From positions 3,906,001 through 3,970,000 of the forward strand of contig NZ_SAUN01000001.1 in the NCBI RefSeq assembly GCF_004011505.1: a stretch of 64,000 nucleotides of DNA, read 5' to 3'. This DNA comes from Nonomuraea polychroma. Its GTDB lineage: Bacteria > Actinomycetota > Actinomycetes > Streptosporangiales > Streptosporangiaceae. The notes under the pieces are model-generated. The model searched no databases. It was not told the DNA's origin and worked only from the letters and a program-made list of their open reading frames with translations. Positions 31,048 to 40,349 of this stretch are shown here, piece by piece. Both the position numbers and the translations under genes were made by a program. Each line of letters begins with the position of its first letter. The stretch's first letter is position 1.

Positions 31048-31101
31048 GGGGTCGGGTTGGTTGGCCCAGGACTCCTGAAGCTACGGCGAGCCGCAAGGTA
31101 G
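31048..31101 (+). repeat. Solitary Tn3-family terminal inverted repeat
   Basis: 54 bases starting GGGG and containing ACTCCTGAAGCTACGGCGAG and CCGCAAGGTAG. The same arrangement in inverted orientation occurs at 52342-52395 beside the Tn3 transposase (ACTCCTAAAGCTACGGCGAG, CCGCAAAGTAG), with equal distance from the GGGG end. No Tn3 transposase is attached here, so it is an end left behind. Confidence 0.7.
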
Positions 31102-31115
31102 AGCTTTGGTGCTCG

Positions 31116-31679
31116 TCAGCGGGCTGGCTCTATCTCGTTGGTCTCGGCCGCTGTGGCGTGTTCGTCGTGGTCGCGGAGCATTCGCATGACGGTGGCGGGT
31201 GAGGGTCGTTTGCCCTTCTTCTTGCCTTGGGTGATGAGGAGTTGGGCGGCGATGTCGCGCAGGCTCTGTCCTTGGTCGCGTAGGTGCAGGGCCATGGACA
31301 GCATGGCGGGGTCGGTGACGGTGGCGCCGCCGATGTTCTTGCCGCGGACTCGGGCGGACTCGTGGCCGTCGAGGGTCTTGTCGCGGATGTACTCGCGTTC
31401 CATGCCGGACAGGGCGGCCAGGACGGTGAACACGATACCGCCGGGGTCGTGGTGGCCTTGGAGTTCGCCGGTGAGGAATTCCAGGCCGATGTCGCCGGCG
31501 CGCAGCCGTTCGGCGAGCTCTGCGAGTTCCAGGCCGCGGCCGAGCCGCTTGTGCTCGTGCACGACGAGGGTGACGGCGACGCCGGAGGCGCGCAGGTCCG
31601 CAGCGTGCGCGATGGCGCGTTCGAGTTCGGGGCGGGTCGTGATGCGGGTGGAGACCTTCTCGGAGAAGGGGGTCAGAGA
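31116..31679 (-). pseudogene. Serine recombinase (resolvase), 5'-truncated
   Basis: Carries FSEKVSTRITTRPELERA, VVHEHKRLGRGLELAELAER, FLTGELQGHHDPGGIVFTVL, SGMEREYIRDKTLDGHESAR and a C-terminal helix-turn-helix LRDIAAQLLITQGKKKGKRP. It aligns with the intact 286-residue protein at 45335-46195 from that protein's residue 110 on. The catalytic N-terminus with the active-site serine (YARAS in the intact copy) is missing; the break coincides with the inverted-repeat element at 31684-31777. It cannot act as a recombinase. Confidence 0.75.
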
Positions 31680-31683
31680 GATT

Positions 31684-31777
31684 TGGAACGGAATCCGGCG
31701 TTAACGGGGTTCTCCCAGGTCAGCAACCCCCTGCCGCTGCGGTCTTCCGGACGTGGTTGACGCCGGATTCCGTTCCA
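31684..31777. repeat. 94-bp element bounded by 22-bp inverted repeats
   Basis: The arms 31684-31705 (TGGAACGGAATCCGGCGTTA...) and 31756-31777 (...CGCCGGATTCCGTTCCA) match in 21 of 22 positions around a 50-base centre. It lies precisely where the recombinase loses its 5' part. It could be a miniature inverted-repeat element, the junction of two element ends, or a large hairpin. No clear target duplication is visible. Confidence 0.6.
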
Positions 31778-32562
31778 TCGCACAGACGGTTGGCGCTGAT
31801 AATGATCACGTGTGGGAGGCAGCCCTGGGTCTCTATGTGGTGAAGGTGCAGCGGGCGGCTGGTGGGGGTCTGGGACGATCTGAGGCATGGCGCGTGGTGA
31901 TGGTGGCGGCAGGGACGGCCGGGGCGAACCCGAGTGGCGCCCGGTTGGCCGACGTGGACATGATGACCGCGGTCGTCCTGGAGCAGCTGGGCGCCAACCG
32001 CGATCAGGTGCGGACCCTGGAGCCGGCGCGGCGCGCCCCGCATCTGCTGGACGACCACACCGTGGAGCGGATCAAGCAGGTAATCAGGCAGCAGCGCGAT
32101 CACATGTGGCTGTGGGTCGAGACCGGTGAGCGCTGGCAGGCTCAGGACCTGACCGCGGCCGAGGCGGCGAAGGTCGATCAGTACGTGGCGGCGGTGGAGG
32201 CGTCCGCGGCGAGCAACACGGTTATCCTGGCGCTGGCCGATGAGTTGGCCGCGGGCACGATCGAGGCGGCGCTGGCCAAGTCGGACCTGGAGCTGGGCGT
32301 GGAGGCATTGGCGGGAGCGCTGGCCCGGCAGGCGAACCCGTTCCCGGACGCGTCTCCGGTGCGGGTCCGCTACCCGTTGACGGCCGGCGACACCGATGAG
32401 ACGTGGTGGCCGTGGCTGATGGGCCTGGTGGTGGGCAGGGTCGCCCCGGGCGAGTGGGACGTCGTGGTGATCGATGACCGTCTGGTGGAGGGGCTGGACG
32501 CCGGCGGGAACCCGGTCTACCCGGTCTGCCGCCGCGCGGCCGAGGCGATCCGCCTGCAATAG
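31753..32562 (+). CDS. Recombinase-associated companion protein, 269 aa
   Basis: The frame from GTG 31753 begins inside the inverted-repeat element, so the true start may be later (for example ATG 31900). The C-terminal half has WLWVETGERWQAQDLTAAEA, SNTVILALADELAAGTIEAA, GDTDETWWPWLMGLVVGRVA and VVIDDRLVEGLDAGGNPVYP. This half is repeated almost word for word at 44796-45290, again next to a serine recombinase of the same subfamily. No known domain recognised. The pairing suggests one transferable module. Confidence 0.6.
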   Translation: MVDAGFRSIAQTVGADNDHVWEAALGLYVVKVQRAAGGGLGRSEAWRVVMVAAGTAGANPSGARLADVDMMTAVVLEQLGANRDQVRTLEPARRAPHLLDDHTVERIKQVIRQQRDHMWLWVETGERWQAQDLTAAEAAKVDQYVAAVEASAASNTVILALADELAAGTIEAALAKSDLELGVEALAGALARQANPFPDASPVRVRYPLTAGDTDETWWPWLMGLVVGRVAPGEWDVVVIDDRLVEGLDAGGNPVYPVCRRAAEAIRLQ

Positions 32563-32579
32563 CTCTTGTCGGCATCCGT

Positions 32580-32902
32580 AACGACCGGCTGCTGTATCGT
32601 GATCCGCCGCCGCGCGAGCCGGAAACGGCGGCTGCGCCGGACGTCCCCGGCCGCCACGGCGAGCCGTTTTCCTGCGCCCGCCCCGACACCTGGGGCGAGC
32701 CCGACCAGCAGCTGACCCTCCACGATGGGCACTACGGCCAGGTCAGCGTCACCGCCTGGCACGGCCTGCACCCCAAGCTGGACAAGAAAGACCACTTCGC
32801 CCACCGGGCCGAAGCGCCGATCCTGTCCGGCACGGTCATCTGCGTCCAGGTGGAGCGGCTGCCCGGCGGACGACGTGCCGCCCTCAAGCCGGCCTGCCAG
32901 TA
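32580..32902 (+). pseudogene. Transposase fragment (DDE type)
   Basis: 108 codons without a start: NDRLLYRDPPPREPETAAAP, GRHGEPFSCARPDTWGEP, VSVTAWHGLHPKLDKKDHFA, LSGTVICVQVERLPGGRRAA. These blocks are typical of the interior of a common actinomycete DDE transposase (IS701-like/NF041680 group as I recall it). Both ends are missing. It abuts the stop of the companion gene by 17 bases. Confidence 0.65.
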
Positions 32903-33039
32903 GGAGTGGAACGGCGAACCGGGCTTGGTGTCACATTCGTTGACGCTGTAGATCCGACCAGGCCAGTCTTGCCCGCAGCACGATGTGGGCAAGGCCACCA
33001 AGCGCGTCGAGACGGTCACCGGACCAGGAAAGGTAAACG

Positions 33040-35805
33040 TCAAACTAAGCGGGGAAGGACCCCCGCCAGCCCCTCGCGGAACGCGATGGCCGCCGCCTCG
33101 GTGCGGGTGGCCGCGCCCAGTTTCGTCAGGATGTGGGAGACATGCACCCCCGCCGTACTCGGTGAGATGTGCAGCCGGGCGGCGATCTGCCGGTTGCTCA
33201 GGCCCTCGGCGATCAACCTGAGCACGTCACGCTCGCGCTCCGTGAGCCCACCCTGAGCCGGTCGGGGTCGCCCGAGCAGGGCGATCTCGCGGGTGAGCGG
33301 CGCGGCGCCCAGGTCTTCGGCCAGCCACGCGGCTTCCCTGAGGCGGGCCGTTGACCCGGGCCGGTCGCCCGCCGCCAGCGCGGCTCGCGCGCCGTGGAAC
33401 AGACTCAGCGCCAGCTCGTACGGCTGCCGCAGCTCCCGCCAGGCACCCGCGGCGTGGTCCCAGCCGTCGTCCTTGATAAGCGCGCGCAGCATGATCTGCC
33501 AAGCTCGGTCGAGCGGCCCGTCCACGCCGAGCGCCGTATCGGCCGCGGAGAGCTCGGCCTGTCGTTTCGCGACCCGCTGCCGTAGGTCCCTGCCGTCGCC
33601 GTGCGCGAGCCGGGCCCGCTGCGCCAATGCGCCGGCGACCAGGACCGGCCGGGCGTCGCTGCTGTAGATCCGGGTGAGCGCCGGGTCGGCCAGCGCCCGG
33701 TCCAGGAGCAGGTCTGCCCTCTCGTGGTTGCCCTGGGCGACGGCGAGCAGGCAGAGCAGCTGATAGCGGGGGAACAGGCCCCCGTTGCCGGTGTGCTCCA
33801 CGGCCGCCGCGGCGTCGGCCGCCCTGGCCAAGTCTCCGCGCAGCAGCGACAGGTAGCCGGCGAGCACGCGCAGGGCCTGCCGCGGCAGCGGTGGCGGGTC
33901 CTCCTGGAGGCTCTCCTCCAGCACGGCGGCGGCCTCGTCCCACCGCCCGGCCAGGATCAGGCTGTGTCCGGCGAAGCGCGCGAGCTCGGCGCCCCGGCTG
34001 CGGCCCAGCCCGTACCGGCGGGCGTGGCGGATGCCGTCGCGGGCCGCCTCGATGCCGCGGTCGTGGTCACCGGCCTTGGTGTGCAGCGTCGCCTCGTACA
34101 TCGGGACGGTCATGAGCAGATCGTGGCCGTCGAGCCGATCGGCCAGCGTGCGGGCCTGCGCCAGCATCCCGAGGTCGCCCGTCATGGACCCGACGCCCAG
34201 CAGCCCACGGACCGTGACCGTGGCATCGCCGGTACGCCGACCGATGGCGAGCGCCTCCTCGAACGGCTCGCGAGCCCGGTCCACCTCCGGCAGCAGGCCC
34301 ATGGCCAGCACGCCGAGCAGCCGCCCTCGCTGAACGCCGCCGGGGGTGGCGGGCACCAGTTCCAGGGCTCGTTCCCAGTCGGAGACGCCGGTCGCCTCCA
34401 GCCGGTGCCGCAGCCTGCCTCGATGTTCCAGCAGCTGAGCGGCCCGCTCGGGCTCGCGCCGCTCGTCCACGGTGGCCAGCCCGGCGCTGGCGTACTCGAC
34501 CCCGCGAGCGTAGTCGCCGCTGAGCATGCATGCCTCGGCCGCGCCGGTCAGTACGTCGATCCTGTCGACGCCCAGCCGCGCCTGCGGGTCCCAGAGTTCG
34601 AGGACCTGGTCGAGCATGCGGACCTGCTCCTCGTAGGCGTAGGACCTGCGCGCCTGGCCCGCGGCCAGGTAAGCGGCGGACAAGGCCAGCCCGCGATCAC
34701 CGGCGGCGTGGGCGTGTGCGGCCAGCTCCGCGTGGGCGCCGGAATCGCGCAGGGCCTCGGCGTAGCGCGCGTGCAGGCGCGCCCGCTCGCCGGGCAGCAG
34801 GTCCTCGTACACCGCCTGCCGGATCAGGGCATGGCGGAAGTCGTAGCCGTCCCCTGCGGTGACGAGCAGGCTGCGGTCGACGAGCTCGCGCAGCAGGGCA
34901 TCCAGCCCGGTCCCGTCCTGCCCGGCCACCTGCGCCAGCAGCCGGTGGCCGACCCGGCCGCCCGCTGCCGAAGCGATGCGCAGCAGCTCGCGCGCCGGGC
35001 CGGGAAGCGACCGCGGGCCGTGCAGCAGCAGGTCGCGCAGGCTGTCCGGGGTCCGTTCACCGGCGCGGGCGAGCGCCTCGACGAACAGCGGGGTGCCGTC
35101 GCTGCGTTCGTGTACGCGGCGTACGGCGGCCGCGTCCGGCTCGGTGCCGAGGATCGCGGCCAGCTGCCGGCCCACGCCCTGCCGGTCCAGGCGATGCAGC
35201 CGCAGCGTGGTGGTGCGCGGGCGGCGGGCCAGCTCGGACAGCAGCGGCCCGAGCAGTCCGTCGCCAGTTTCCGGCGGCCGGTAGGTGATCACCAGGAGCA
35301 CGCCGGCCTGGGTCAGGTTCCTGGCCAGGAAGCCGAGCAGCTCGCGGGTGGCGGCGTCGGCCCAGTGCAGGTCCTCGATCGAGACGACGAGCGGCTGGTT
35401 CGCGGCCACCCGCTCGACCAGCGTCAGGACCTCCTCGTACAGCAGATGCTTGCCGCCTTCCGCGTCGCCCGCCTCGCCGAGCTCGGGGAACCAGCGGGCC
35501 AGCTGGCGGTAGGGCCCCGGCAGCACCCCTTCGACCCGGATCAGCCTGCGCAGCACCGTCACGAACGGCGCGTACGGCAGGCCGTCGGTGCCCAGCTCCG
35601 CGCAGGCGCCCTCGACCACCCGCACGCCCCGGCCCAGCGACCGCGCGAACTCGGCGAGCAGCCGCGACTTGCCGATCCCGGCCTCCCCGGCCACCAGCAC
35701 CACCGCCGGCCCCTGCTCGACAGCCGTGTCCAGGGCCGCCACCAGCGCCGACAACTCCTCGCCCCGGCCGACGAACACCGGGCTGACCACGCGCTCCGCC
35801 ACCAC
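33040..35805 (-). CDS. LAL-type LuxR-family regulator (AAA ATPase)
   Basis: About 921 residues. The N-terminus VFVGRGEELSALVAALDTAV leads into a STAND ATPase with Walker A GEAGIGKS (residues 40-47) and Walker B LVVSIEDLHWAD. The middle is a long helical TPR-like region. The last 65 residues are a LuxR helix-turn-helix (LTERERDVLRLIAEGLSNRQ, IAARLHISPSTAGVHVSHIL). I prefer GTG 35805, which places TATAAATAC just upstream and probably makes the mRNA leaderless. LAL proteins are ATP-dependent activators, often of secondary-metabolism or catabolic genes. It is divergent from the acetyltransferase at 35873, a likely target. Confidence 0.9.
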   Translation of the reverse strand: MVAERVVSPVFVGRGEELSALVAALDTAVEQGPAVVLVAGEAGIGKSRLLAEFARSLGRGVRVVEGACAELGTDGLPYAPFVTVLRRLIRVEGVLPGPYRQLARWFPELGEAGDAEGGKHLLYEEVLTLVERVAANQPLVVSIEDLHWADAATRELLGFLARNLTQAGVLLVITYRPPETGDGLLGPLLSELARRPRTTTLRLHRLDRQGVGRQLAAILGTEPDAAAVRRVHERSDGTPLFVEALARAGERTPDSLRDLLLHGPRSLPGPARELLRIASAAGGRVGHRLLAQVAGQDGTGLDALLRELVDRSLLVTAGDGYDFRHALIRQAVYEDLLPGERARLHARYAEALRDSGAHAELAAHAHAAGDRGLALSAAYLAAGQARRSYAYEEQVRMLDQVLELWDPQARLGVDRIDVLTGAAEACMLSGDYARGVEYASAGLATVDERREPERAAQLLEHRGRLRHRLEATGVSDWERALELVPATPGGVQRGRLLGVLAMGLLPEVDRAREPFEEALAIGRRTGDATVTVRGLLGVGSMTGDLGMLAQARTLADRLDGHDLLMTVPMYEATLHTKAGDHDRGIEAARDGIRHARRYGLGRSRGAELARFAGHSLILAGRWDEAAAVLEESLQEDPPPLPRQALRVLAGYLSLLRGDLARAADAAAAVEHTGNGGLFPRYQLLCLLAVAQGNHERADLLLDRALADPALTRIYSSDARPVLVAGALAQRARLAHGDGRDLRQRVAKRQAELSAADTALGVDGPLDRAWQIMLRALIKDDGWDHAAGAWRELRQPYELALSLFHGARAALAAGDRPGSTARLREAAWLAEDLGAAPLTREIALLGRPRPAQGGLTERERDVLRLIAEGLSNRQIAARLHISPSTAGVHVSHILTKLGAATRTEAAAIAFREGLAGVLPRLV

Positions 35806-35872
35806 GACGCCAGCATATAAATACACAGATCACCCGATGTGCGGTGCCTGTTTACCCGGCCATTCTCGAAGC

Positions 35873-37096
35873 ATGACGGCGACCTACCCCCTGCGGACGA
35901 TCCGCGCCGACGAGCTCGACGCGTGGGCTCGCATGATCACCACGACCTACGGCCAGGACTGGTACGAGGGCGGCCTGCGGAACGCCGCCGACTCCATCGA
36001 GCCCGGACGCACGATCGCCGCCTACGACGGCGAGGAGATCGTCGGCGGTGCGTCGATCTACGGCCGCGTCATGACGGTCCCCGGCGCGGTGACGCCCGTC
36101 GCCGGCATCACGCTCGTCGCGGTCCTGCCCACCCACCGGCGCCGCGGCATCCTCACCGCGATGATGCGCAAGCAGCTCACCGACCTGCACGAATCAGGCG
36201 GCGAGCCGATCGCCGCGCTCAACGCCGCCGAGGCCACGATCTATGGCCGCTTCGGGTACGGCGTCGCCAGCTGCGTGGCCGAGATCCAGGCGGACAAGAA
36301 GCTCCTGGCCCTGAGGCCCGGCACCGACCTCGGCGACGGGACGATCCGCCTGCTCGACCGCCGGCAGGCCCGGCCGCTGCTAGAGAAGGTCTACGACACC
36401 GCCCGCCGTACCGGGGTCGGCTGGGTGGACCGTACGGAGAAGTTCTGGGAGGCCCGGCTGGCCGACGGCGAACGCGCGCGCGACGGCGGGACGGCCCTGC
36501 GCTTCGCCGTCCACACCGAGCCCGGCGGCGAGGTCAGCGGCTACGTCTTCTACCGCTCCAAGCCGCGGCTGGTGCAGGTCATCGAGGTCGCGGCCACCAC
36601 TAGGCAGTCCTACGCCGCCCTGTGGCGTTACCTCATCGACCTCGACGCTCACGCCGGCCTCACCTATGACGGCGCCGTCGACGAACCGCTGAAGCACCTG
36701 CTGACCGACCCGCGCGCGGCTCGCACCAGCGTGATCGACAACCTCTGGGTCCGCCTGGTGGACGTCGACCGCGCGCTGGCGGCACGCCGCTACTCGACTC
36801 CGCTGGACCTGGTCCTGGAGGTTCAGGACACGTTCTGCCCATGGAACGCGGGGCGCTACCACCTGTGGGCCGACGGCGACTCCGTCACCTGCGAACGCAC
36901 CCAGGCCCGGCCGGGCCTGCGGCTGACCTCCGCCGAGCTGGGTGCGGCCTATCTGGGCGGCACCACCCTGGCGGCCCTGGCGGCCGCGGGCCGCGTCGAG
37001 GAACTGCGCCCCGGGGCGGTCACCGCCGCCTCGCTCGCCTTCCGTGGCGAGCGCGAGCCCTTCCACCCCTCGGGCTGGGCCTTCCCCGCCTTCTGA
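35873..37096 (+). CDS. GNAT N-acetyltransferase, Eis-like
   Basis: 407 residues with the Eis plan of two GNAT lobes and an SCP2-like end. Landmarks are VAGITLVAVLPTHRRRGILT (acetyl-CoA loop RRRGIL), ALNAAEATIYGRFGYGVAS, the middle GYVFYRSKPRLVQVIEVAAT and C-terminal DLWVRLVDV-type RTSVIDNLWVRLVDVDRALA. The terminal LAFRGEREPFHPSGWAFPAF fits the family, in which the C-terminal carboxylate takes part in catalysis. Eis proteins acetylate amines such as aminoglycosides or protein lysines. The intergenic region shared with the LAL gene is only 67 bases. Confidence 0.88.
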   Translation: MTATYPLRTIRADELDAWARMITTTYGQDWYEGGLRNAADSIEPGRTIAAYDGEEIVGGASIYGRVMTVPGAVTPVAGITLVAVLPTHRRRGILTAMMRKQLTDLHESGGEPIAALNAAEATIYGRFGYGVASCVAEIQADKKLLALRPGTDLGDGTIRLLDRRQARPLLEKVYDTARRTGVGWVDRTEKFWEARLADGERARDGGTALRFAVHTEPGGEVSGYVFYRSKPRLVQVIEVAATTRQSYAALWRYLIDLDAHAGLTYDGAVDEPLKHLLTDPRAARTSVIDNLWVRLVDVDRALAARRYSTPLDLVLEVQDTFCPWNAGRYHLWADGDSVTCERTQARPGLRLTSAELGAAYLGGTTLAALAAAGRVEELRPGAVTAASLAFRGEREPFHPSGWAFPAF

Positions 37097-37454
37097 CGGG
37101 CGCTTTGGAGACCAAGGACGTCGCCTGGCGGACTCCACTGGAGAGCCGGCGCTTCAGCGGCGCAGGACGCGGCGACGATCGCACCCACCGCGACCCTGGA
37201 TGGAGCAGTGCTTCCGGGAAGGCGAGGGGCGTTGGACGTGCCGCGGCTTCGCCGCATCTGGAGCCGACTGCGGCAACCGTCGCGCAACGGCGCCGAGGTG
37301 GTGAGCCACGACGACCTGGTCCCCGGAACGTGCTGGTTCGGACGGCCGTCTCACCGGAGTCCTCATCACACCGGGCGCCGAAGCGGATCAGATCGGCATG
37401 AACATCATAATGTCCGGCCGGAAGCCGGAACCGCACACGAGGGAGACAAGTCAC
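37097..37454. other. Intergenic stretch before the aldo/keto reductase
   Basis: 358 bases with no convincing gene on either strand. GAGGGAGACAAGTCAC at its end is the ribosome binding region of the next gene. Promoter elements are not obvious. Confidence 0.35.
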
Positions 37455-38474
37455 ATGCGCACTCATCGCCTCGGTCGCAGCACGGTGGAGGTCACCGAAC
37501 TGGGCTTCGGGGGCGGGCCGCTGGGCGGCCTGTTCGAACCGGTGGACGACGACACCGCGGCGCAGGCACTGGCGGCCGCCTGGGACTCGGGAATCCGCTA
37601 CTTCGACACCTCGCCGCACTACGGCATCGGGCACTCTGAGCGCCGCATCGGCGAGCTGCTGCGCAGCAAGCCGCGGGCAGAGTTCACGCTGTCGACGAAG
37701 GTCGGCCGGCTGCTGGTCCCGCAGGATCCGAACGGCCGGATGGACGAGGGCTTCGCCGTGCCGGCCACGCACCGCCGGGTTTGGGACTTCTCCCGCGACG
37801 GCATCCTGCGCAGCGTCGAGGACTCGCTGACCCGCATGGGCGTCGACCGGATCGACGTGCTGTATCTGCACGATGCCGAGGAGCACTTCGAGACTGCCCT
37901 GCGCGACGGCTACCCGGCACTGGCCGAGCTGCGCTCCCAGGGCGTGGTCGGCGCCGTCGGCGCGGGCATGTACCACCCCGGCAAGCTGACCCGCCTGGTG
38001 CGGGAGACCGACGCGGACGTGGTCATGCTGTCGGGCCGCTACACGCTGCTGGACCACACCGCCCTGGACGAACTGCTGCCCGCCTGCGCCGAACGCGGAG
38101 TCTCGGTCCTGGCCGCCTCCGTCTTCAACTCCGGTCTGCTGGCAACCGACCGGCCCGCCGAGGGGGCGCGGTTCGACTATGCACCCGCCGCCCCGGAGCT
38201 GCTGGAACGGGTCAACCGCATCGCGGATGTCTGCGAGGCGTACGGCGTGACCGTTCCCCAGGCCGCCATGGCCTTCCCGCTGCGCCACCCCGCGGTCGCG
38301 GGCATCGTGGTCGGTATGCGCTCGGCGCAGGAGGTGCGGCGCAATGCCACCGCGTTCTCAGCGCGCATCCCGGCCCGGTTGTGGTCTGATCTGCGCGACC
38401 GGCTCAAGACCTGGGCCGACTGGCAGGACCTCTCGGCGCAGGCTCACGGCACGCTCGATCAAGAAGATCGGTGA
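37455..38474 (+). CDS. Aldo/keto reductase (aldose/fucose dehydrogenase-like)
   Basis: 339 residues from ATG 37455 (GAGGGAG upstream, better than the ATG at 37398). The AKR barrel motifs are present: FGGGPLGGLFEP, DSGIRYFDTSPHYGIGHSER with catalytic Asp and Tyr, LSTKVGRLL with the Lys, RMGVDRIDVLYLHDAEEHFE with the His, and GIVVGMRSAQEVRRNATAF at the cofactor phosphate site. This pattern is closest to D-threo-aldose 1-dehydrogenase/L-fucose dehydrogenase relatives. It probably oxidises a sugar or reduces an aldehyde with NAD(P). Confidence 0.87.
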   Translation: MRTHRLGRSTVEVTELGFGGGPLGGLFEPVDDDTAAQALAAAWDSGIRYFDTSPHYGIGHSERRIGELLRSKPRAEFTLSTKVGRLLVPQDPNGRMDEGFAVPATHRRVWDFSRDGILRSVEDSLTRMGVDRIDVLYLHDAEEHFETALRDGYPALAELRSQGVVGAVGAGMYHPGKLTRLVRETDADVVMLSGRYTLLDHTALDELLPACAERGVSVLAASVFNSGLLATDRPAEGARFDYAPAAPELLERVNRIADVCEAYGVTVPQAAMAFPLRHPAVAGIVVGMRSAQEVRRNATAFSARIPARLWSDLRDRLKTWADWQDLSAQAHGTLDQEDR

Positions 38475-38594
38475 CCCTCTGCTGGACCGCACCCTTCAAC
38501 GTCACCAGAGTTTCCCTGCGCGGTGCGTCTGCAGGGCCGGCCTCCATCTGGAGGCGCAATCTGGCCCGGTCGGTGCTGCTCAGCGGTCGGCGAG

Positions 38595-38786
38595 GGGCCG
38601 GCCGGTGCGGTGGTGTCCTTCGCCGTCACGAACCTTCCGGCCGAATACGCGCGGCCGGTCGCGGGAGGCGCCGCCGTTTCCCGCCCGCTGCGCACCGAGT
38701 CGTGGGGCGAACTGGTGGTGCAGCTCACCGACCCCGCCGGCGCGCTCGTCCAGCTCACGCAATGGCTTCCGCCCAGCGGGCGGTGA
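38595..38786 (+). pseudogene. VOC-family relic
   Basis: GEGPAGAVVSFAVTNLPAEY, GGAAVSRPLRTESWGELVVQ and LTDPAGALVQLTQW are the second half of a glyoxalase-like protein. The preceding strand (ARSVLLSGR) lies in another frame, and the first half of the domain is missing. No start or ribosome binding site. Confidence 0.55.
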
Positions 38787-38999
38787 CGCCCGCCGTACAC
38801 CGACAAGACGCGAGAAACCGTGCCGCCTGGTCGCCGTGAGTAACCCCGTCAACCGCATCAATCGCCACCATCAAGCAGCCCACGGGCTGAGGAGTAAGCA
38901 AGCAATGGCACACGGGACTGACAACCCCGCGCGAGTTTCGCATCACATGCATCGGCGGGAGTCCAAGGACTCCGCCGGACTCTTCCGCGTGGTCGGCGC

Positions 39000-40349
39000 A
39001 TGAAGGGCCTGCAGGTACGGCTGGCGCACGTTGTGGGCAAGCGGCCACTCAGCCGTACCGACCATTGGTCGTTCCTGTTCGGCCAGATCGCGATCTACAG
39101 CCTGGTGGTCCTGGTCCTCACCGGAGCATTCCTGACCTTCTTCTACGACCCGGACACGACCCAGGTCATCTACCAGGGCGCCTACACTCCGCTGCGCGGC
39201 GTGCTGGTCAGCCAGGCTTTCGCCTCCACCTTGGAGGTCAGCCTGGAGGTACGCGGCGGTCTGCTGATGCGGCAGGTCCACCACTGGGCCACGCTGATCT
39301 TCATCGGCGCCGTGTGCGTGCACCTGCTGCGCCTGTTCTTCACCGGCGCCTTCCGGCGGCCACGCGGCCTGAACTGGCTGATCTGGGTCGCCCTGTTCGT
39401 CCTGGGCATCGCCGCGGGCGTCACCGGCGGCATTCTGCCCGACGACATGCTCTCCGGTGGCAGCCTGAGCCTGATCCAGGGTGTCACCCAGTCCATCCCG
39501 CTCGTCGGCACCCACCTGACCGGCCTGCTGTTCGGCGGCGCCGTCCCCGGCGGCCAGGTCATCCCGCTGTTCTACCGGCTGCACGTACTGCTCATCCCGG
39601 TGATCATGGTCGAGCTGCTCGTCGTCGGACGCTGGCTGCTGCGGCGGCACGGCCACAGCCACTACCCGGGCGCCACCCACATACCGCCGCTCAGCTCGCT
39701 GGCGTTGTTCTTCGCCACCTGCGGCATGCTCACTTTGCTGGGCACCGTCGGGCAGATCAACCCCATCTGGCTGTACGGCCCAGCCCGCCCTGGCACCACC
39801 GGCGCCGGAGCCGTACCCGACTGGTACATGGGCTTCCTCGACGGTGCCATCCGCATCATGCCCGCCTGGGAACCCATCGTCGCCGGTCGCCCGCTCACCC
39901 TGTCCGTTCTCATTCCCGCCCTGATGGTGCCGGGCGCCTTCTTCACCGTCCTGGCCGCCTATCCGCTCATCGAACGCTGGCTCACCGGCGACAGCCGGAT
40001 CCACCACACCCTGGACCGGCCCCGTGAGGCCGCCGTCCGCACCGCCGCAGGCGCGGCCGGCATGACCTTCTACGGCCTGCTGTGGGCGGCGGCCGCCAAT
40101 GACCAGCTCGCCCACCACTTCAACCTGTCCTTGTTCGCCGTCACCTGGTTCTTCCGCGTCGCGATCGTGGCCGGGCCGGTCGTGGTCTTCGAGCTCACCC
40201 GGCGCATCTGCCTGGCCCTGCAGGAACAAGACAGGCAGCAGCTCACGCACGGCATCGAGACCGGCGTCCTGCGCCGCTCGCCCCGCGGTGAGTACACCGA
40301 GGTCATCGCATCCCCCGCTCAGAGAGGTATCCATGCCAATCAACACTGA
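39000..40349 (+). CDS. Cytochrome b (QcrB-like), 449 aa
   Basis: A polytopic membrane protein with the haem-ligating pattern of cytochrome bc1 b subunits: RQVHHWATLIFIGAVCVHLL (two His spaced for haem) and FYRLHVLLIPVIM. The Qo-site variant PDWYMGFLDGAIRIMPAWEP corresponds to the actinobacterial QcrB PDWY loop. It is about 100 residues shorter than usual QcrB. The usual partners QcrA (Rieske) and QcrC are absent; instead the last 17 bases overlap the start of a flavoprotein gene. It probably passes electrons between quinone and that flavoprotein. A second QcrB in the main bc complex is expected elsewhere. Confidence 0.88.
   Translation: MKGLQVRLAHVVGKRPLSRTDHWSFLFGQIAIYSLVVLVLTGAFLTFFYDPDTTQVIYQGAYTPLRGVLVSQAFASTLEVSLEVRGGLLMRQVHHWATLIFIGAVCVHLLRLFFTGAFRRPRGLNWLIWVALFVLGIAAGVTGGILPDDMLSGGSLSLIQGVTQSIPLVGTHLTGLLFGGAVPGGQVIPLFYRLHVLLIPVIMVELLVVGRWLLRRHGHSHYPGATHIPPLSSLALFFATCGMLTLLGTVGQINPIWLYGPARPGTTGAGAVPDWYMGFLDGAIRIMPAWEPIVAGRPLTLSVLIPALMVPGAFFTVLAAYPLIERWLTGDSRIHHTLDRPREAAVRTAAGAAGMTFYGLLWAAAANDQLAHHFNLSLFAVTWFFRVAIVAGPVVVFELTRRICLALQEQDRQQLTHGIETGVLRRSPRGEYTEVIASPAQRGIHANQH

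Noticed and set aside
33601..35820. Open frame of 739 codons on the plus strand
   Set aside because: Antisense to the LAL regulator with Walker and LuxR motifs.
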